36,196 bases of DNA from Chitinophagaceae bacterium (GCA_016787125.1 JAEUVM010000027.1:1-36196); one strand, 5' to 3'. Counted from the first letter of the stretch, positions 1-8,253 are shown. Notes: a model not told the origin generated them from the letters alone. Made by a program: numbers and translations.

Positions 1-300
1 CCTGCCGCATCAGCCATGCTGGCAACTGTTTTTTTGAGTCAGCAAAACAGCAACCCGATAGACAGTATGTACATTGAAGGGCATACCGATTCGGTCGGAA
101 CAGACAAACGCAACATGACCCTGAGCCAGGAAAGATGTGAAAGTGTGAAAAAATGGTTGCTGCTGAACAGCGTCGTTGACATTACACAGGTACAGGTACA
201 CCCCTTTGGCAAAACAAGGCCCATCGCCACCAACAGCACGGCAGAAGGAAGAGCATTGAACAGGAGGGTGGAGTTGATTGTGTTTCGGAGGAGGCGTTGA
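1..300 (+). CDS. OmpA-like C-terminal domain protein, 5' end outside window
   Basis: The frame is open from base 1, so this is the C-terminal ~99 residues of a longer protein. It carries the OmpA/MotB peptidoglycan-binding signature: a GHTDSVGTD segment, then LSQERCESVKKWL, and the terminal RALNRRVELIVF motif. In this family the domain binds peptidoglycan non-covalently and anchors an outer-membrane or periplasmic protein to the cell wall. The Asp of GHTD and the Arg residues of the NRRVE motif, which bind diaminopimelate in the family, are present. The N-terminal part (barrel, TPR or lipoprotein) cannot be seen, so the exact protein type is unknown. An ATG at base 16 is internal to the domain and is unlikely to be the real start. 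Confidence 0.85.
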   Translation, partial: PAASAMLATVFLSQQNSNPIDSMYIEGHTDSVGTDKRNMTLSQERCESVKKWLLLNSVVDITQVQVHPFGKTRPIATNSTAEGRALNRRVELIVFRRRR

Positions 301-308
301 ATCGTTGG

Positions 309-734
309 CTACAGAAACATTTTTTCAAACCCCGCTTTAGTAATGATTCGTAATTTCTTATACTTAGTCTCCAATACCTTCTTCTGAGATAATATATGTC
401 TGTCCCCGCTGGTTACAAAACCTGCATTTGCCTGTAACGCTAATGCTATAACATAATTATCATCCGGATCTGCCGGCAAATAATCCCCTATGGGATATTC
501 AAGCTTGATTAGAATGGTAAAACTTCTGATAAACCGCAATGCATCTTTTGTATTAATCCTGTACTTTCTTATCTGCGGATATTCCAGCACCCTTTTTATT
601 TCAACAATCAGTTCTTCACAAATCAGGAAAGTGAGTTTATTGTCTGCTTTAAGTTTTAGCAGGCGGTTTTCATTACCAGTAATAATGTAACTGATCCAAA
701 TATTCGCATCAAGTACAAATCGCTTTACCCTCAT
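309..734 (-). CDS. PIN-domain toxin (putative ribonuclease)
   Basis: This 141-residue protein is of normal length for a PIN-family toxin (COG1569-like). The acidic residues expected to bind Mg/Mn are visible: D9 in VLDANIW, E45 in the EELIVEIKR helix, D92 in DPDDNYVIALAL and D111 in TSGDRHIL. PIN proteins are metal-dependent RNases, and those paired with a small upstream protein are usually toxin-antitoxin toxins. Its start codon overlaps the stop of the upstream gene by four bases (ATGA), so translation is probably coupled. It is convergent with the OmpA-like gene, 8 bases away. Function is inferred from family and gene pairing; the RNA target is unknown. Confidence 0.85.
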   Translation of the reverse strand: MRVKRFVLDANIWISYIITGNENRLLKLKADNKLTFLICEELIVEIKRVLEYPQIRKYRINTKDALRFIRSFTILIKLEYPIGDYLPADPDDNYVIALALQANAGFVTSGDRHILSQKKVLETKYKKLRIITKAGFEKMFL

Positions 735-949
735 CCCCTTTTCCTTGACAGATGCTTAATCTTATCAATCTGGGCCATTGTCAGCGGTTTGACTCCTCCA
801 GACAATGTCGCAAGCGGTTTCAATTTCCTTCTGCTTAACCGTTTGGCTCTTAATTGTACAAGATATTCCTGTTGCTCAAATTTGTCAAGCCTTTCTAATT
901 CTTGTATAATAAGTGATATAATGTTTTCAGATTGCACGACAGATGCCAT
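731..949 (-). CDS. Putative antitoxin of the PIN toxin
   Basis: A 72-residue protein encoded directly upstream of the PIN toxin with an ATGA stop/start overlap. The N-terminal half looks helical (IISLIIQELERLDKFEQQEYL) and the C-terminal half is very basic (KRLSRRKLKPL, KIKHLSRKRG). No clear ribbon-helix-helix or AbrB motif is evident, so the antitoxin role rests on position, size and overlap. The gene order antitoxin-toxin is the usual one. It would be expected to bind the PIN protein and possibly autoregulate the pair. It is divergent from recQ, with about 85 bases between the starts that must hold both promoters. Confidence 0.65.
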   Translation of the reverse strand: MASVVQSENIISLIIQELERLDKFEQQEYLVQLRAKRLSRRKLKPLATLSGGVKPLTMAQIDKIKHLSRKRG

Positions 950-1034
950 CAGGATGCATTTTTCTAAAATTACAAAAAATGAGGCACAAATTATTTCTCT
1001 TGCTTTATAACACCAACACGTACCTTAGTCGGGC

Positions 1035-2936
1035 ATGCCTTTCATACATGACATACTGAAGAAACATTGGGGTTTCAGCAGCTTTCGCCCGTTGCAGGAA
1101 GACATCATCAATTGTGTTCTTTCCGGCAAAGATGCATTGGCTCTCATGCCCACCGGTGGAGGCAAATCTCTCTGTTACCAGGTGCCTGCATTGGCCAACG
1201 ACGGACTTTGTCTCGTCATCTCGCCGCTTATCGCCCTGATGAAAGACCAGGTGGAAAATCTTCGCAAAAAAAACATTACCGCCTTTGCCATCTGGTCAGG
1301 CATGAGCCGCAAAGAAGTTATCAACACACTGAAAGTGGCCGGTGAAAGCAACTGTAAATTCTTATACGTATCCCCCGAACGGCTGGAAACATCACTCTTC
1401 AAAGAATACCTGCCCGGTTTAAATATAAATCTTGTGGCGGTTGATGAAGCACATTGCATTTCGCAATGGGGGTATGATTTCCGCCCGCCTTACCTGCGTA
1501 TTGCCGCCCTTCGTCATGAACTGTCCGGCATACCTTTTCTGGCACTCACCGCCTCTGCCACACCGGAAGTACAGAAAGATATCATTGATAAACTGGAGTT
1601 CGGTGAACATCACATTTTCAGACAATCCTTTGAACGTCCCGCCCTCTCTTACAGTGTGTACAAAGTGCAATCACGTATCAATAAGATCACTGAAGTACTG
1701 CAGCAGGTACCAGGCAGCAGCATCGTTTATTGCAAAAGCCGCAGGCGTACCAAAGAGATCAGCGACCTGCTGCAACTGCAGGACATCAGTGCCTTACATT
1801 ATCACGCCGGTTTGCCACAAGATGAAAGAAGTAACCGGCAGGAAGCATGGATAGCAGGAAAGGTTCGGGTGATCGTGTGTACCAACGCCTTCGGGATGGG
1901 TATTGATAAACCTGATGTACGAACAGTGATCCATGCCGATGCACCCGATTGCCTGGAAAATTATTACCAGGAAGCAGGCAGAGCCGGCCGCGATGGGAAA
2001 AAGGCGTATGCCGTTCTGTTATATGATGAAACAGACCTTGATATGCTCGAAGAAAAGGAAGCCCTTCGTTTTCCGTCGCTCAGGGAAATAAAAGAAGTAT
2101 ATCAGTCTGTGGCCAATTACCTGCAGGTACCAGCAGGCGGAGGACAGGGACAATACTATGATTTTGACATGAGCGATTTCCTGGTAAAATTCAAACTGCC
2201 CGTACATACCGTATTATACTCTCTTAAAGCACTCGAGCAGGATGGATGGCTCTCATTTAATGAACAGGTTTTTCTGCCGGCCACCGTCAGTTTTACCATC
2301 AGCAAAAACGGGTTGCATGATTTTGAACTAAAACACCCTGCTCTTGAAAATTGTATCAAGTCATTACTCCGTGCCTATGGAGGTATTTTCGATCAGGCGG
2401 TGCCCGTATCAGAAAAAGCGATAGCAGCCATGATGCGCACCGATGCAGATACAGTAATAAAGCAATTACTTCTGCTGCACCAGGCCGGTGTGATAGATTA
2501 CAGGCCGCAGAAAGACAGTCCCCAATTATACTTCAACGCCAGCCGTGTACGGACAGAAGAATTGACCATCAACATGGAGGCGTATAACAAACGTAAAGAA
2601 CAGTATCGCCGCCGCCTGAAGCAAATGCTGGAATATATAAATGAGAAGAAAGCTTGCCGCAGCCAGCATATCGGTGCGTATTTTGGCGATAACAACCTCC
2701 AGCCTTGCGGTATATGTGACAACTGCCTGCGGAAAAAGGACACTCCTCTGACCAAAGAAGAATTCGATTTACTTCATCGGCAAATCATAAACATCCTGAA
2801 CGATGAGCCTGTACCGGTAAAGAAATTACTGGCCGGGTTGGGTGGTATTAATAAAGAAAAAGCCTGGCAGGTGATTGAATTCCTCCAGGCTGAAAATAAA
2901 ATAAAGGTTGATAAGAACGGGGCCGTCAGTTTATGA
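1035..2936 (+). CDS. recQ: ATP-dependent DNA helicase RecQ
   Basis: A 633-residue superfamily 2 helicase that unwinds DNA 3'-5' in recombination and fork repair. Visible motifs are motif 0 (FRPLQEDII, ~17-25), Walker A TGGGKS (~40-45), DEAH (137-140) followed by the RecQ-specific aromatic-rich loop CISQWGYDFRP, TASAT (172-176), and motif VI QEAGRAGRDG. A RecQ-type zinc site follows, with cysteines near residues 540, 557, 560 and 563 (PCGICDNC). The C-terminus ends soon after a short possible winged-helix tail, and no HRDC domain is recognisable, as in the shorter RecQ paralogues of Bacteroidota. The ATG at 1035 starts directly before the conserved N-terminus. The 3' end overlaps the convergent small gene by 11 bases. 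Confidence 0.96.
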   Translation: MPFIHDILKKHWGFSSFRPLQEDIINCVLSGKDALALMPTGGGKSLCYQVPALANDGLCLVISPLIALMKDQVENLRKKNITAFAIWSGMSRKEVINTLKVAGESNCKFLYVSPERLETSLFKEYLPGLNINLVAVDEAHCISQWGYDFRPPYLRIAALRHELSGIPFLALTASATPEVQKDIIDKLEFGEHHIFRQSFERPALSYSVYKVQSRINKITEVLQQVPGSSIVYCKSRRRTKEISDLLQLQDISALHYHAGLPQDERSNRQEAWIAGKVRVIVCTNAFGMGIDKPDVRTVIHADAPDCLENYYQEAGRAGRDGKKAYAVLLYDETDLDMLEEKEALRFPSLREIKEVYQSVANYLQVPAGGGQGQYYDFDMSDFLVKFKLPVHTVLYSLKALEQDGWLSFNEQVFLPATVSFTISKNGLHDFELKHPALENCIKSLLRAYGGIFDQAVPVSEKAIAAMMRTDADTVIKQLLLLHQAGVIDYRPQKDSPQLYFNASRVRTEELTINMEAYNKRKEQYRRRLKQMLEYINEKKACRSQHIGAYFGDNNLQPCGICDNCLRKKDTPLTKEEFDLLHRQIINILNDEPVPVKKLLAGLGGINKEKAWQVIEFLQAENKIKVDKNGAVSL

Positions 2937-3234
2937 TGACCAGCGGGCCGCCATTTTTTGCATAAGCATGTACAGGGTATACAGAAGGCGGGTCGGCTGA
3001 AAGACCCAGCTTGCCAAACACCGGGAAAAGGCAGGTATTGATAAAGGCCTGGAACTCTTCCGTTGATGCCCATACATCCAGTACAAACCAGCTTTCTCCC
3101 TTTTGGAAGGCCACATGCGAAAGCAGGCCGGGCGGTGATGGCCAGGCGCCCATTTTCTCCAGCTCTGCCAGAATATCATCATAGGCCTTTTGTGTAAACC
3201 CATTGATGTCGAACAGCATGGCTACAGGACTCAT
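2926..3234 (-). CDS. Small ABM-like (dimeric alpha-beta barrel) protein
   Basis: A 102-residue protein with no signal peptide. The pattern of an N-terminal strand, a helix (KAYDDILAELEKMG), a strand containing SHVAFQKGESWFVLDVWAS, and a helix beginning TEEFQAFINT resembles the ferredoxin-like fold of antibiotic-biosynthesis-monooxygenase (ABM) and related stress-responsive barrel proteins. No catalytic residue can be assigned, so it may be an enzyme or a small-molecule binding protein. It is the last gene of the minus-strand run, 26 bases after the SnoaL-like gene, and its 3' end overlaps the end of recQ. Co-occurrence with NTF2-like and epimerase-like genes fits a small-molecule modification or stress cluster. 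The fold call is by pattern only. Confidence 0.6.
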   Translation of the reverse strand: MSPVAMLFDINGFTQKAYDDILAELEKMGAWPSPPGLLSHVAFQKGESWFVLDVWASTEEFQAFINTCLFPVFGKLGLSADPPSVYPVHAYAKNGGPLVIIN

Positions 3235-3260
3235 AGTATAAAGTTTAATGGTTAATACAA

Positions 3261-3677
3261 TTACTTTGCAAAGGCTCTTGCCTGGTCATGTGTATCCACA
3301 TAGGCAAAGAAGTAGCTTATCTTTTCGTCCCGTATGGTGAACTCGAGCAGGGAATCATGAGCAAAAGATTTACCGGTTGACTTCACTTCCGCTTCATGAT
3401 ATACTTTGGCAAATACCTTTTCGCCGGCGGCAAAAAAATCCCGCGGCTCGAAGCGCTTATAATCCAGGTGATCGGCAAGATGTGTAAAAAATTGCATGGC
3501 GCCTTCCTTTCCCTGGTAGTTTTGGGCAAAGGGTACTGTGTCATTTTCCCAGGAGCCCCAGGAAACATCTTCAGTGCATACAGCAATGATGGCAGGAATA
3601 TCTCCTTTACCAAAATTGCCAAAGGCCTCCTGCACCAATGTTATGTTGGCCTGTGTTTTTGTTGTTGTGGCTTGCAT
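3261..3677 (-). CDS. SnoaL-like / NTF2-like protein
   Basis: A 138-residue cytoplasmic protein with the NTF2-like layout: an N-terminal helix (ITLVQEAFGNFGKGDIPAII), then ...CTEDVSWGSWEND, a QGKEGAMQFFTHLADHL helix and C-terminal strands (LLEFTIRDEKISYFFAYVDTHD). This matches the SnoaL/ketosteroid-isomerase-like superfamily, whose members are small cone-shaped enzymes or ligand-binding proteins. The His/Asp-type active site of true SnoaL cyclases cannot be assigned with confidence, so the substrate is unknown. It lies 27 bases downstream of the NTF2-like lipoprotein and 26 bases upstream of the ABM-like gene, which suggests one transcript. Confidence 0.75.
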   Translation of the reverse strand: MQATTTKTQANITLVQEAFGNFGKGDIPAIIAVCTEDVSWGSWENDTVPFAQNYQGKEGAMQFFTHLADHLDYKRFEPRDFFAAGEKVFAKVYHEAEVKSTGKSFAHDSLLEFTIRDEKISYFFAYVDTHDQARAFAK

Positions 3678-3704
3678 AAATCTATGTTTTAAGGTTAACA
3701 GAAC

Positions 3705-4235
3705 TTATTTCATCATTGAAAAGGTCATGAGTGCGGCGCCGGTATTCTGCACAGACCGGTGCTCGGTGATCTTTCCATCTTCATTGAATTTGAAAATATC
3801 CACATCGGGAAAGCTCACCATTTTACCGGTGGCTTTGATTCCCATCACATCACTTTTGAAGGTGCCCGACCAGGTGGCGTACGCAAATACATAATCGCCT
3901 TCTGCCACCAGCATCAGGTTGGATGGTTTGTATCCTTCTATGGCCGTGGTGAACATTTTGATAAAACCTTTCAGCGAATCAAGGTTAGTTACAGGAGGAA
4001 TACTGCCATCGGTGTAATCCACAAAGCCCGGGGCAGCATCTTTCACCATCCCGTCGATATCACCTTTCTGAATTGCCTCCATGCTGGACATTACCACTTT
4101 CTTGTTTCGTTCCGGTTTACTGTTATCCATCATCATGGCATTATCCTTTTTATCGGTGTTGCCCGTTTTCTTTTCATTATTGCAGGCGGTGATGAGTATG
4201 GCCAACGCAAATACTGATACAATGATCTTGTTCAT
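3705..4235 (-). CDS. NTF2-like (SnoaL/DUF4440-type) lipoprotein
   Basis: A 176-residue protein with a clear lipoprotein signal: a hydrophobic N-terminus ending in LITAC, giving a lipidated Cys at residue 18. A short charged linker rich in Lys, Asp and Asn follows. The remainder has an NTF2-like pattern: SSMEAIQKGDIDGMVKDAAPGFVDYTDG, a helix containing LDSLKGFIKMFTTAIEG, then strands with YVFAYATWSGTF and a final DIFKFNEDGKITEHRSV. That last motif is typical of SnoaL-like polyketide-cyclase and ester-cyclase relatives. It would sit in the periplasm or outer membrane, unlike its cytoplasmic NTF2-like neighbours. A 106-base gap separates it from the upstream epimerase-like gene, the largest in this part of the run, so an internal promoter is possible. 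Confidence 0.75.
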   Translation of the reverse strand: MNKIIVSVFALAILITACNNEKKTGNTDKKDNAMMMDNSKPERNKKVVMSSMEAIQKGDIDGMVKDAAPGFVDYTDGSIPPVTNLDSLKGFIKMFTTAIEGYKPSNLMLVAEGDYVFAYATWSGTFKSDVMGIKATGKMVSFPDVDIFKFNEDGKITEHRSVQNTGAALMTFSMMK

Positions 4236-4341
4236 AATTAAAGTTTTTTTGTTTAAGAAGATTGCCTGCTATGCCCGGGTTCGTTAAACCGGCTTCACAC
4301 AGGCACAAAGAAGTGATACGGAGTATCCGGGAAGAGGGTTT

Positions 4342-5022
4342 TCAGTTTTTCTGGTACGGTGCCTTTGTCTTTCTTATATCCCTGGCTTCCAGTATGCGGA
4401 GTGGTGAAGGAACACTGCCCGTTGTTTTTACCAGGGCCGCAAGCATCTGCCGGATAGTAATGAGTGTCATACTTCTTGCTTTTTTCCGCCAGGATGGTAC
4501 CAGTTCGGCAATGCCATATACCGGTAATAATAGTACAGGCCACCAATGACCGGGGCCGAGCACATACCAGGGCCTGATAAATGTGCAATTCAGCTGACTG
4601 GCAATACAATAAGTTTCTGCTTCTTTTCTTACTGCCTGGTAGGCTGCCATCAGCCGGGAAGGAGCCATGGCAACACTTACATATATAAAATGCGAGACAC
4701 CGGCCGCTTTGGCGGCATCGGCTGATGCTTTGGCACTGCGAAGGTCTACCTGGCGAAACTGTTCCGCTTTACGGGGTGAAGGATGGGATACTCCCAGCAA
4801 TTGAATAAAAATACTTTTTGCCGGTATAAGATGCCTGAAACTGTTTGCATCAAAAGGATCGGCCGTTACTGTTGTTGCGCCGCGAGGCACTTTATGCTCA
4901 CTTCCTTTTCGTACCAGCAGTATTACGTTGTATCCTTTATTCAGCAGTTGTCCCGTCAATCGTTTACCGATATAGCCGGTACCGCCGGTGATGAATACTG
5001 CCTGGCTGATGCAGCTGTTCAT
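4342..5022 (-). CDS. NAD(P)-binding epimerase/atypical SDR-like protein
   Basis: A 226-residue Rossmann protein. It opens with a strand and the dinucleotide-binding motif TGGTGYIG (G13-G19), then a second strand ending VILLVRKGSE. Further SDR features are the FIQLLGVSHPSP segment, a helix AKASADAAKAAGVSHFIYVSV and AYQAVRKEAET, where a Tyr-x-x-x-Lys is not cleanly formed. This fits NAD(P)H-binding atypical SDRs (NmrA/epimerase-like) rather than classical SDRs. The C-terminal substrate domain is short. It starts 3 bases after the stop of the SnoaL-like gene, so the two are probably translated together. The substrate is unknown. Confidence 0.8.
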   Translation of the reverse strand: MNSCISQAVFITGGTGYIGKRLTGQLLNKGYNVILLVRKGSEHKVPRGATTVTADPFDANSFRHLIPAKSIFIQLLGVSHPSPRKAEQFRQVDLRSAKASADAAKAAGVSHFIYVSVAMAPSRLMAAYQAVRKEAETYCIASQLNCTFIRPWYVLGPGHWWPVLLLPVYGIAELVPSWRKKARSMTLITIRQMLAALVKTTGSVPSPLRILEARDIRKTKAPYQKN

Positions 5023-5025
5023 GTG

Positions 5026-5478
5026 TTAATGACTTATTTCCGGCAAGAGGCCGATCTGGCGCAGCACGCCAGACATATCCCACATCACCTGCCCTCTCTT
5101 TATTTTACCCTCTTCAAGATATAGTATCGACATACCATGGATAAATACGTTGCGGCCCGTGGCAGGTATTTTCATCAGCGGCCCCTGGTGATTGCCTTTG
5201 GCCAGCCAGTGCAATACCAGCTTGCCTTCTTTTTCTATTTCATCCACCAGTTTATAATTAAGGTTGGGAAAGGCGGTAAACACACTCCTTGTCCACTGCC
5301 GCATCCCCTCCCATCCTTCACGGATGCGGCCTGCGGTAATATCTTCCACCACATACTCTTTTGCATAGAACGGAAGGATCACTTCGTCGGCGGCCGTATT
5401 CCAGGCTTCGATGATCTGCTGGCCGATGGTTTTGACCTTTGTGTTCTTTCTTTTTGCTGTAGTATTTGCTGTGCTCAT
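5026..5478 (-). CDS. SnoaL-like (ester-cyclase-type) protein
   Basis: A 150-residue soluble protein of the SnoaL-like polyketide-cyclase / ester-cyclase group. The N-terminus is basic and low in complexity (residues 1-16), followed by the helix IGQQIIEAWNTAADEVILP, then FYAKEYVVEDIT and GWEGMRQWTRSVFTAFPNLNY, the usual family signature around the AFPD/N loop. The end carries HGMSILYLEEGKIKRGQVMWD, which matches the family's final strand pair. It lies 15 bases downstream of the sigma-factor gene and 3 bases upstream of the epimerase-like gene. Position suggests co-expression with the sigma factor. Whether it is an enzyme or a ligand sensor cannot be told from sequence. Confidence 0.8.
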   Translation of the reverse strand: MSTANTTAKRKNTKVKTIGQQIIEAWNTAADEVILPFYAKEYVVEDITAGRIREGWEGMRQWTRSVFTAFPNLNYKLVDEIEKEGKLVLHWLAKGNHQGPLMKIPATGRNVFIHGMSILYLEEGKIKRGQVMWDMSGVLRQIGLLPEISH

Positions 5479-5493
5479 GGAATATTATTTTTA

Positions 5494-6096
5494 CTAGTTT
5501 AATAAGATCATCGTTTCAGCTTTTTGCCAGTCGCTTTTAAAAAAACAGCGAAGTTCTTTTATGGCACGGCTCATCCTTGTTTTTACGGTACCCAATGGCA
5601 GGTTCATCATTTCTGCCACCTGGCGTTGTGTCAATCCTTTGAAATACACAAGATCAACCACCTCCTTCTCTTCCTTGCGCAATGTATCCACTATCTGCCT
5701 CAGTCCTATGGCATCGGGCTGTACCCCTCCCTCTTCGGCATGCATGGCAGCCAGGCAGGGTATGTCTTCGCCAAATACAAAAACCCGGCTTTTCTTACAG
5801 GCCCTGCTCCGGAAATAATCAATACAGCTATTACGGGCTATTTTATAGAGCCAGGTAAAGAGCCGCCCTTTTTCTTCCTCATACAGAAACCTGTTTTTCC
5901 ATGCCTTTACAAACACATCCTGCAAAAGGTTTTCACTTAACTCAGGGTCTTTCACCCATTTACGGATGATACTCAGCAAGGCACCGGAAAACCGGTCGTA
6001 AATACGGCCAAAGTGCCGCTGATCATTACTTACGAGGCAGGCGAGCAGTTCATCTTCTGCCGGTAAACTTGTGCTAAGGTGATGGTTAGTGGTCAT
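5494..6096 (-). CDS. ECF-type RNA polymerase sigma factor
   Basis: A sigma-70 family factor of the extracytoplasmic-function type. Region 2 is visible as FGRIYDRFSGALLSIIRK, LSENLLQDVFVKAWKN and FTWLYKIARNSCIDYFRSR; region 4 is EVVDLVYFKGLTQRQVAEMM followed by LPLGTVKTRMSRAIKELR. Region 3 is missing, as expected for ECF factors. The frame is open to an ATG at 6153, but the ATG at 6096 (MTTNHHLS) leaves a 200-residue protein that begins just ahead of the conserved domain, so I prefer it. No anti-sigma gene is visible on either side. Upstream is the STAND ATPase; downstream are a SnoaL-like and an epimerase-like gene. It may autoregulate this run. Confidence 0.9.
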   Translation of the reverse strand: MTTNHHLSTSLPAEDELLACLVSNDQRHFGRIYDRFSGALLSIIRKWVKDPELSENLLQDVFVKAWKNRFLYEEEKGRLFTWLYKIARNSCIDYFRSRACKKSRVFVFGEDIPCLAAMHAEEGGVQPDAIGLRQIVDTLRKEEKEVVDLVYFKGLTQRQVAEMMNLPLGTVKTRMSRAIKELRCFFKSDWQKAETMILLN

Positions 6097-6183
6097 ATTA
6101 GTTGGTAATAAAGCACAAATATGCCGCTGCCACCTGCTCACCTGCAAGTTCAAAAACTGTTCAAAAAATGTTCACCCTGCCTG

Positions 6184-8253
6184 TCAGAGAACTGTTTTTT
6201 CCTCCAGCCATAATATATCGGCCACTCTTTCCACCGCCCGTTTTACCTGCCGGCGGTAGGTGCTGAAACTCATGTATAAAAAATCGGCTGTTTGCTCCTG
6301 GCTGCCTACCGGGTTTACAAAAGTGCGGTGCAGCACCCGGTGCAGTGTTTCATCTTTCGGTGAATTTTCCAGCGAGCTGATAGCAGCCGATATCCTGTCG
6401 GCCAGTGTGAGCGCCAGCCCTGCTTCGGTGTTGTCGTCTCCGGCAGCCTGTTGCACAAACGCTGACCTGAGCAGCGGGTTGCCGATGATCTTTTTCGGGT
6501 TCTTCAGTTGCTTTAATGCCTCATGCACACTTTCTGTAAAATCCTTTTCTGTGATGCCGGCCGTTTGCGCTGCGGTATGGCCGGTATCTGCCACTTCGTC
6601 ATTCACCTCCTTCCTGCTCATCAGCTCCAGCCATTGCAGCGGGGTACGGCGGCGCCAGTCGTGCATATACCATCCAAATGTTTTATTATTCAATTCATAA
6701 TCCAGTTCCGCCACATGGTACAGATCGGCATAATTGAGTATTTGCTGCCAGAATCCGGGGTGGGCACAATTCACCATACTGATGGCAAGGCCGGGGGTAA
6801 AATACCACTGCACTATTCCCAGGAAGATAGCGCTTTGCACACCACTTACACTTTGATAACTGTCCCTGCTCATCCAGCTTCTGAAGGCAGTGAGCAGTTG
6901 TCCGTTTTCGGCTTTCCATTCTTTCTTTAGCGGAAGCAGGGCATTGATCACCGGGTCATGGGTTTCATCGCTGATCTTTTCAATATCTATTTTAAGGGTA
7001 AAACCCGCCGGCGTTTTATCTGCATCCCTGAATACCCACACTTCTGCCTCTTTCTGTTTTGTCCATTTTACAAAACATTCTGCAGCGCTGCGCCCTTCAT
7101 ATTTCGCAACCATTTTTTGTAACAGGGGCAGGTCTTCCTGCTGAAGTGTATCCTGCCAGCTGCTGCCCGTTTCCTGGAATTCAAAAAAATGCTTTACCGC
7201 CGGGTTCAGCCGGTGAAGGAAGATCAGGTTGAAGATCAGTTCCCGCTGGCGCTGTCCGCTGCTTTTCAGTAAACGGGTACTCAGGTATTGCTGGGCTTTC
7301 AGGTGCAGGTGCCGGTACCATTCGGGGTTTCGCCAGTGCAGTTCAGTGGATACTGCGTCCCTGACTATATCGTGCAGGTAAATGCCAGACGGGCCTTTCT
7401 CTATTATGGTTAAGGTGGTAAGCCAGTTAAATAATTCGTTGGCCATTTGCGGGCCCAGCACTTCTTCTATTATTTTTTCTGTGGTCACATACAGCAGCGA
7501 ACATAATTCCAGGGCGGCTTTATGTGCCGGACTGGGCACTTCGTTAACGAACTGCTCAAGGAGCGCCTTCATGATATCGGGCGAATCCAGCGGATCGAAG
7601 TGACTGTCATTGCGCTGGTCAAACATATCGGCTACGATGGACAAGGCCAGTGCATTGCCATGTGTGTATTTTACAATGCGTTTTACCTGGTCGGCGGGAA
7701 TGCGGCGGCGGCCGAGGAGCGCTGCACTTTCTTCTTTACTCAGTTCTTTCAGCGGCATCTCTTTTAATATATTATGCCAGCCGGGATCTGTTCTCCATTG
7801 TGTGGACAGGGAAGACCGGCCGGCTATAACAGTAAGCACATTGCCCGGCAATTCGGGAAGAAAGCTGGTACGCAGCCAATCATCCAGCGGCTTCAGTTTT
7901 TCATAGGTATCTATTTTAAGCAACACCTTTCCTTTTTTTGCTTCAATGGCCGACATGATATCAGTGCCTGCTTCAAAAGGTAATGCGGCAACAAACGCCT
8001 GCTGAAAGCTGGCCGGGTGTGGTTCAATATACCGGCAATCGAGCCGGATGACCGAAATGGATGATTCCTTACAGATATCTCCAAATTGTTTCAGCAGGGT
8101 GGTCTTTCCCTGGCCACCCGGTCCCTTTATATACAGCAGGTGAGTGGATGTGTTGGCATCTTTCAACAGTTCTCTGAAGAATGAAAGCTCTTTTTCCCGG
8201 CCTACAAAATTCAGCTTTCGCTGCTGTTGTAATATGTCTTTCAGCCGTGGCAT
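6184..8253 (-). CDS. STAND-type AAA ATPase with putative C-terminal HTH
   Basis: A 689-residue cytoplasmic ATPase. After an N-terminal FVGREKELSFFREL segment comes a Walker A motif GPGGQGKT (44-51), and near residue 113 a Walker-B-like IDTYEKLKPLDDWLR, then an AGR sensor-like motif. The middle is helical and resembles the winged-helix and signal-sensing part of STAND regulators (residues ~170-560) without clear TPR repeats. The C-terminus has a SFSTYRRQVKRAVERVADILW segment; I recall similar ends in a widespread family of ATP-binding proteins, and it looks like a helix-turn-helix. It probably switches on binding a ligand and then acts on DNA or a partner. It ends 87 bases before the preferred sigma-factor start and starts 28 bases after the DUF853 gene. 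Confidence 0.75.
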   Translation of the reverse strand: MPRLKDILQQQRKLNFVGREKELSFFRELLKDANTSTHLLYIKGPGGQGKTTLLKQFGDICKESSISVIRLDCRYIEPHPASFQQAFVAALPFEAGTDIMSAIEAKKGKVLLKIDTYEKLKPLDDWLRTSFLPELPGNVLTVIAGRSSLSTQWRTDPGWHNILKEMPLKELSKEESAALLGRRRIPADQVKRIVKYTHGNALALSIVADMFDQRNDSHFDPLDSPDIMKALLEQFVNEVPSPAHKAALELCSLLYVTTEKIIEEVLGPQMANELFNWLTTLTIIEKGPSGIYLHDIVRDAVSTELHWRNPEWYRHLHLKAQQYLSTRLLKSSGQRQRELIFNLIFLHRLNPAVKHFFEFQETGSSWQDTLQQEDLPLLQKMVAKYEGRSAAECFVKWTKQKEAEVWVFRDADKTPAGFTLKIDIEKISDETHDPVINALLPLKKEWKAENGQLLTAFRSWMSRDSYQSVSGVQSAIFLGIVQWYFTPGLAISMVNCAHPGFWQQILNYADLYHVAELDYELNNKTFGWYMHDWRRRTPLQWLELMSRKEVNDEVADTGHTAAQTAGITEKDFTESVHEALKQLKNPKKIIGNPLLRSAFVQQAAGDDNTEAGLALTLADRISAAISSLENSPKDETLHRVLHRTFVNPVGSQEQTADFLYMSFSTYRRQVKRAVERVADILWLEEKTVL

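Noticed and set aside
4295-4609. Minus-strand open frame overlapping the epimerase-like gene
   Set aside because: It is a different frame over the coding region of the Rossmann protein and shows no conserved motif.
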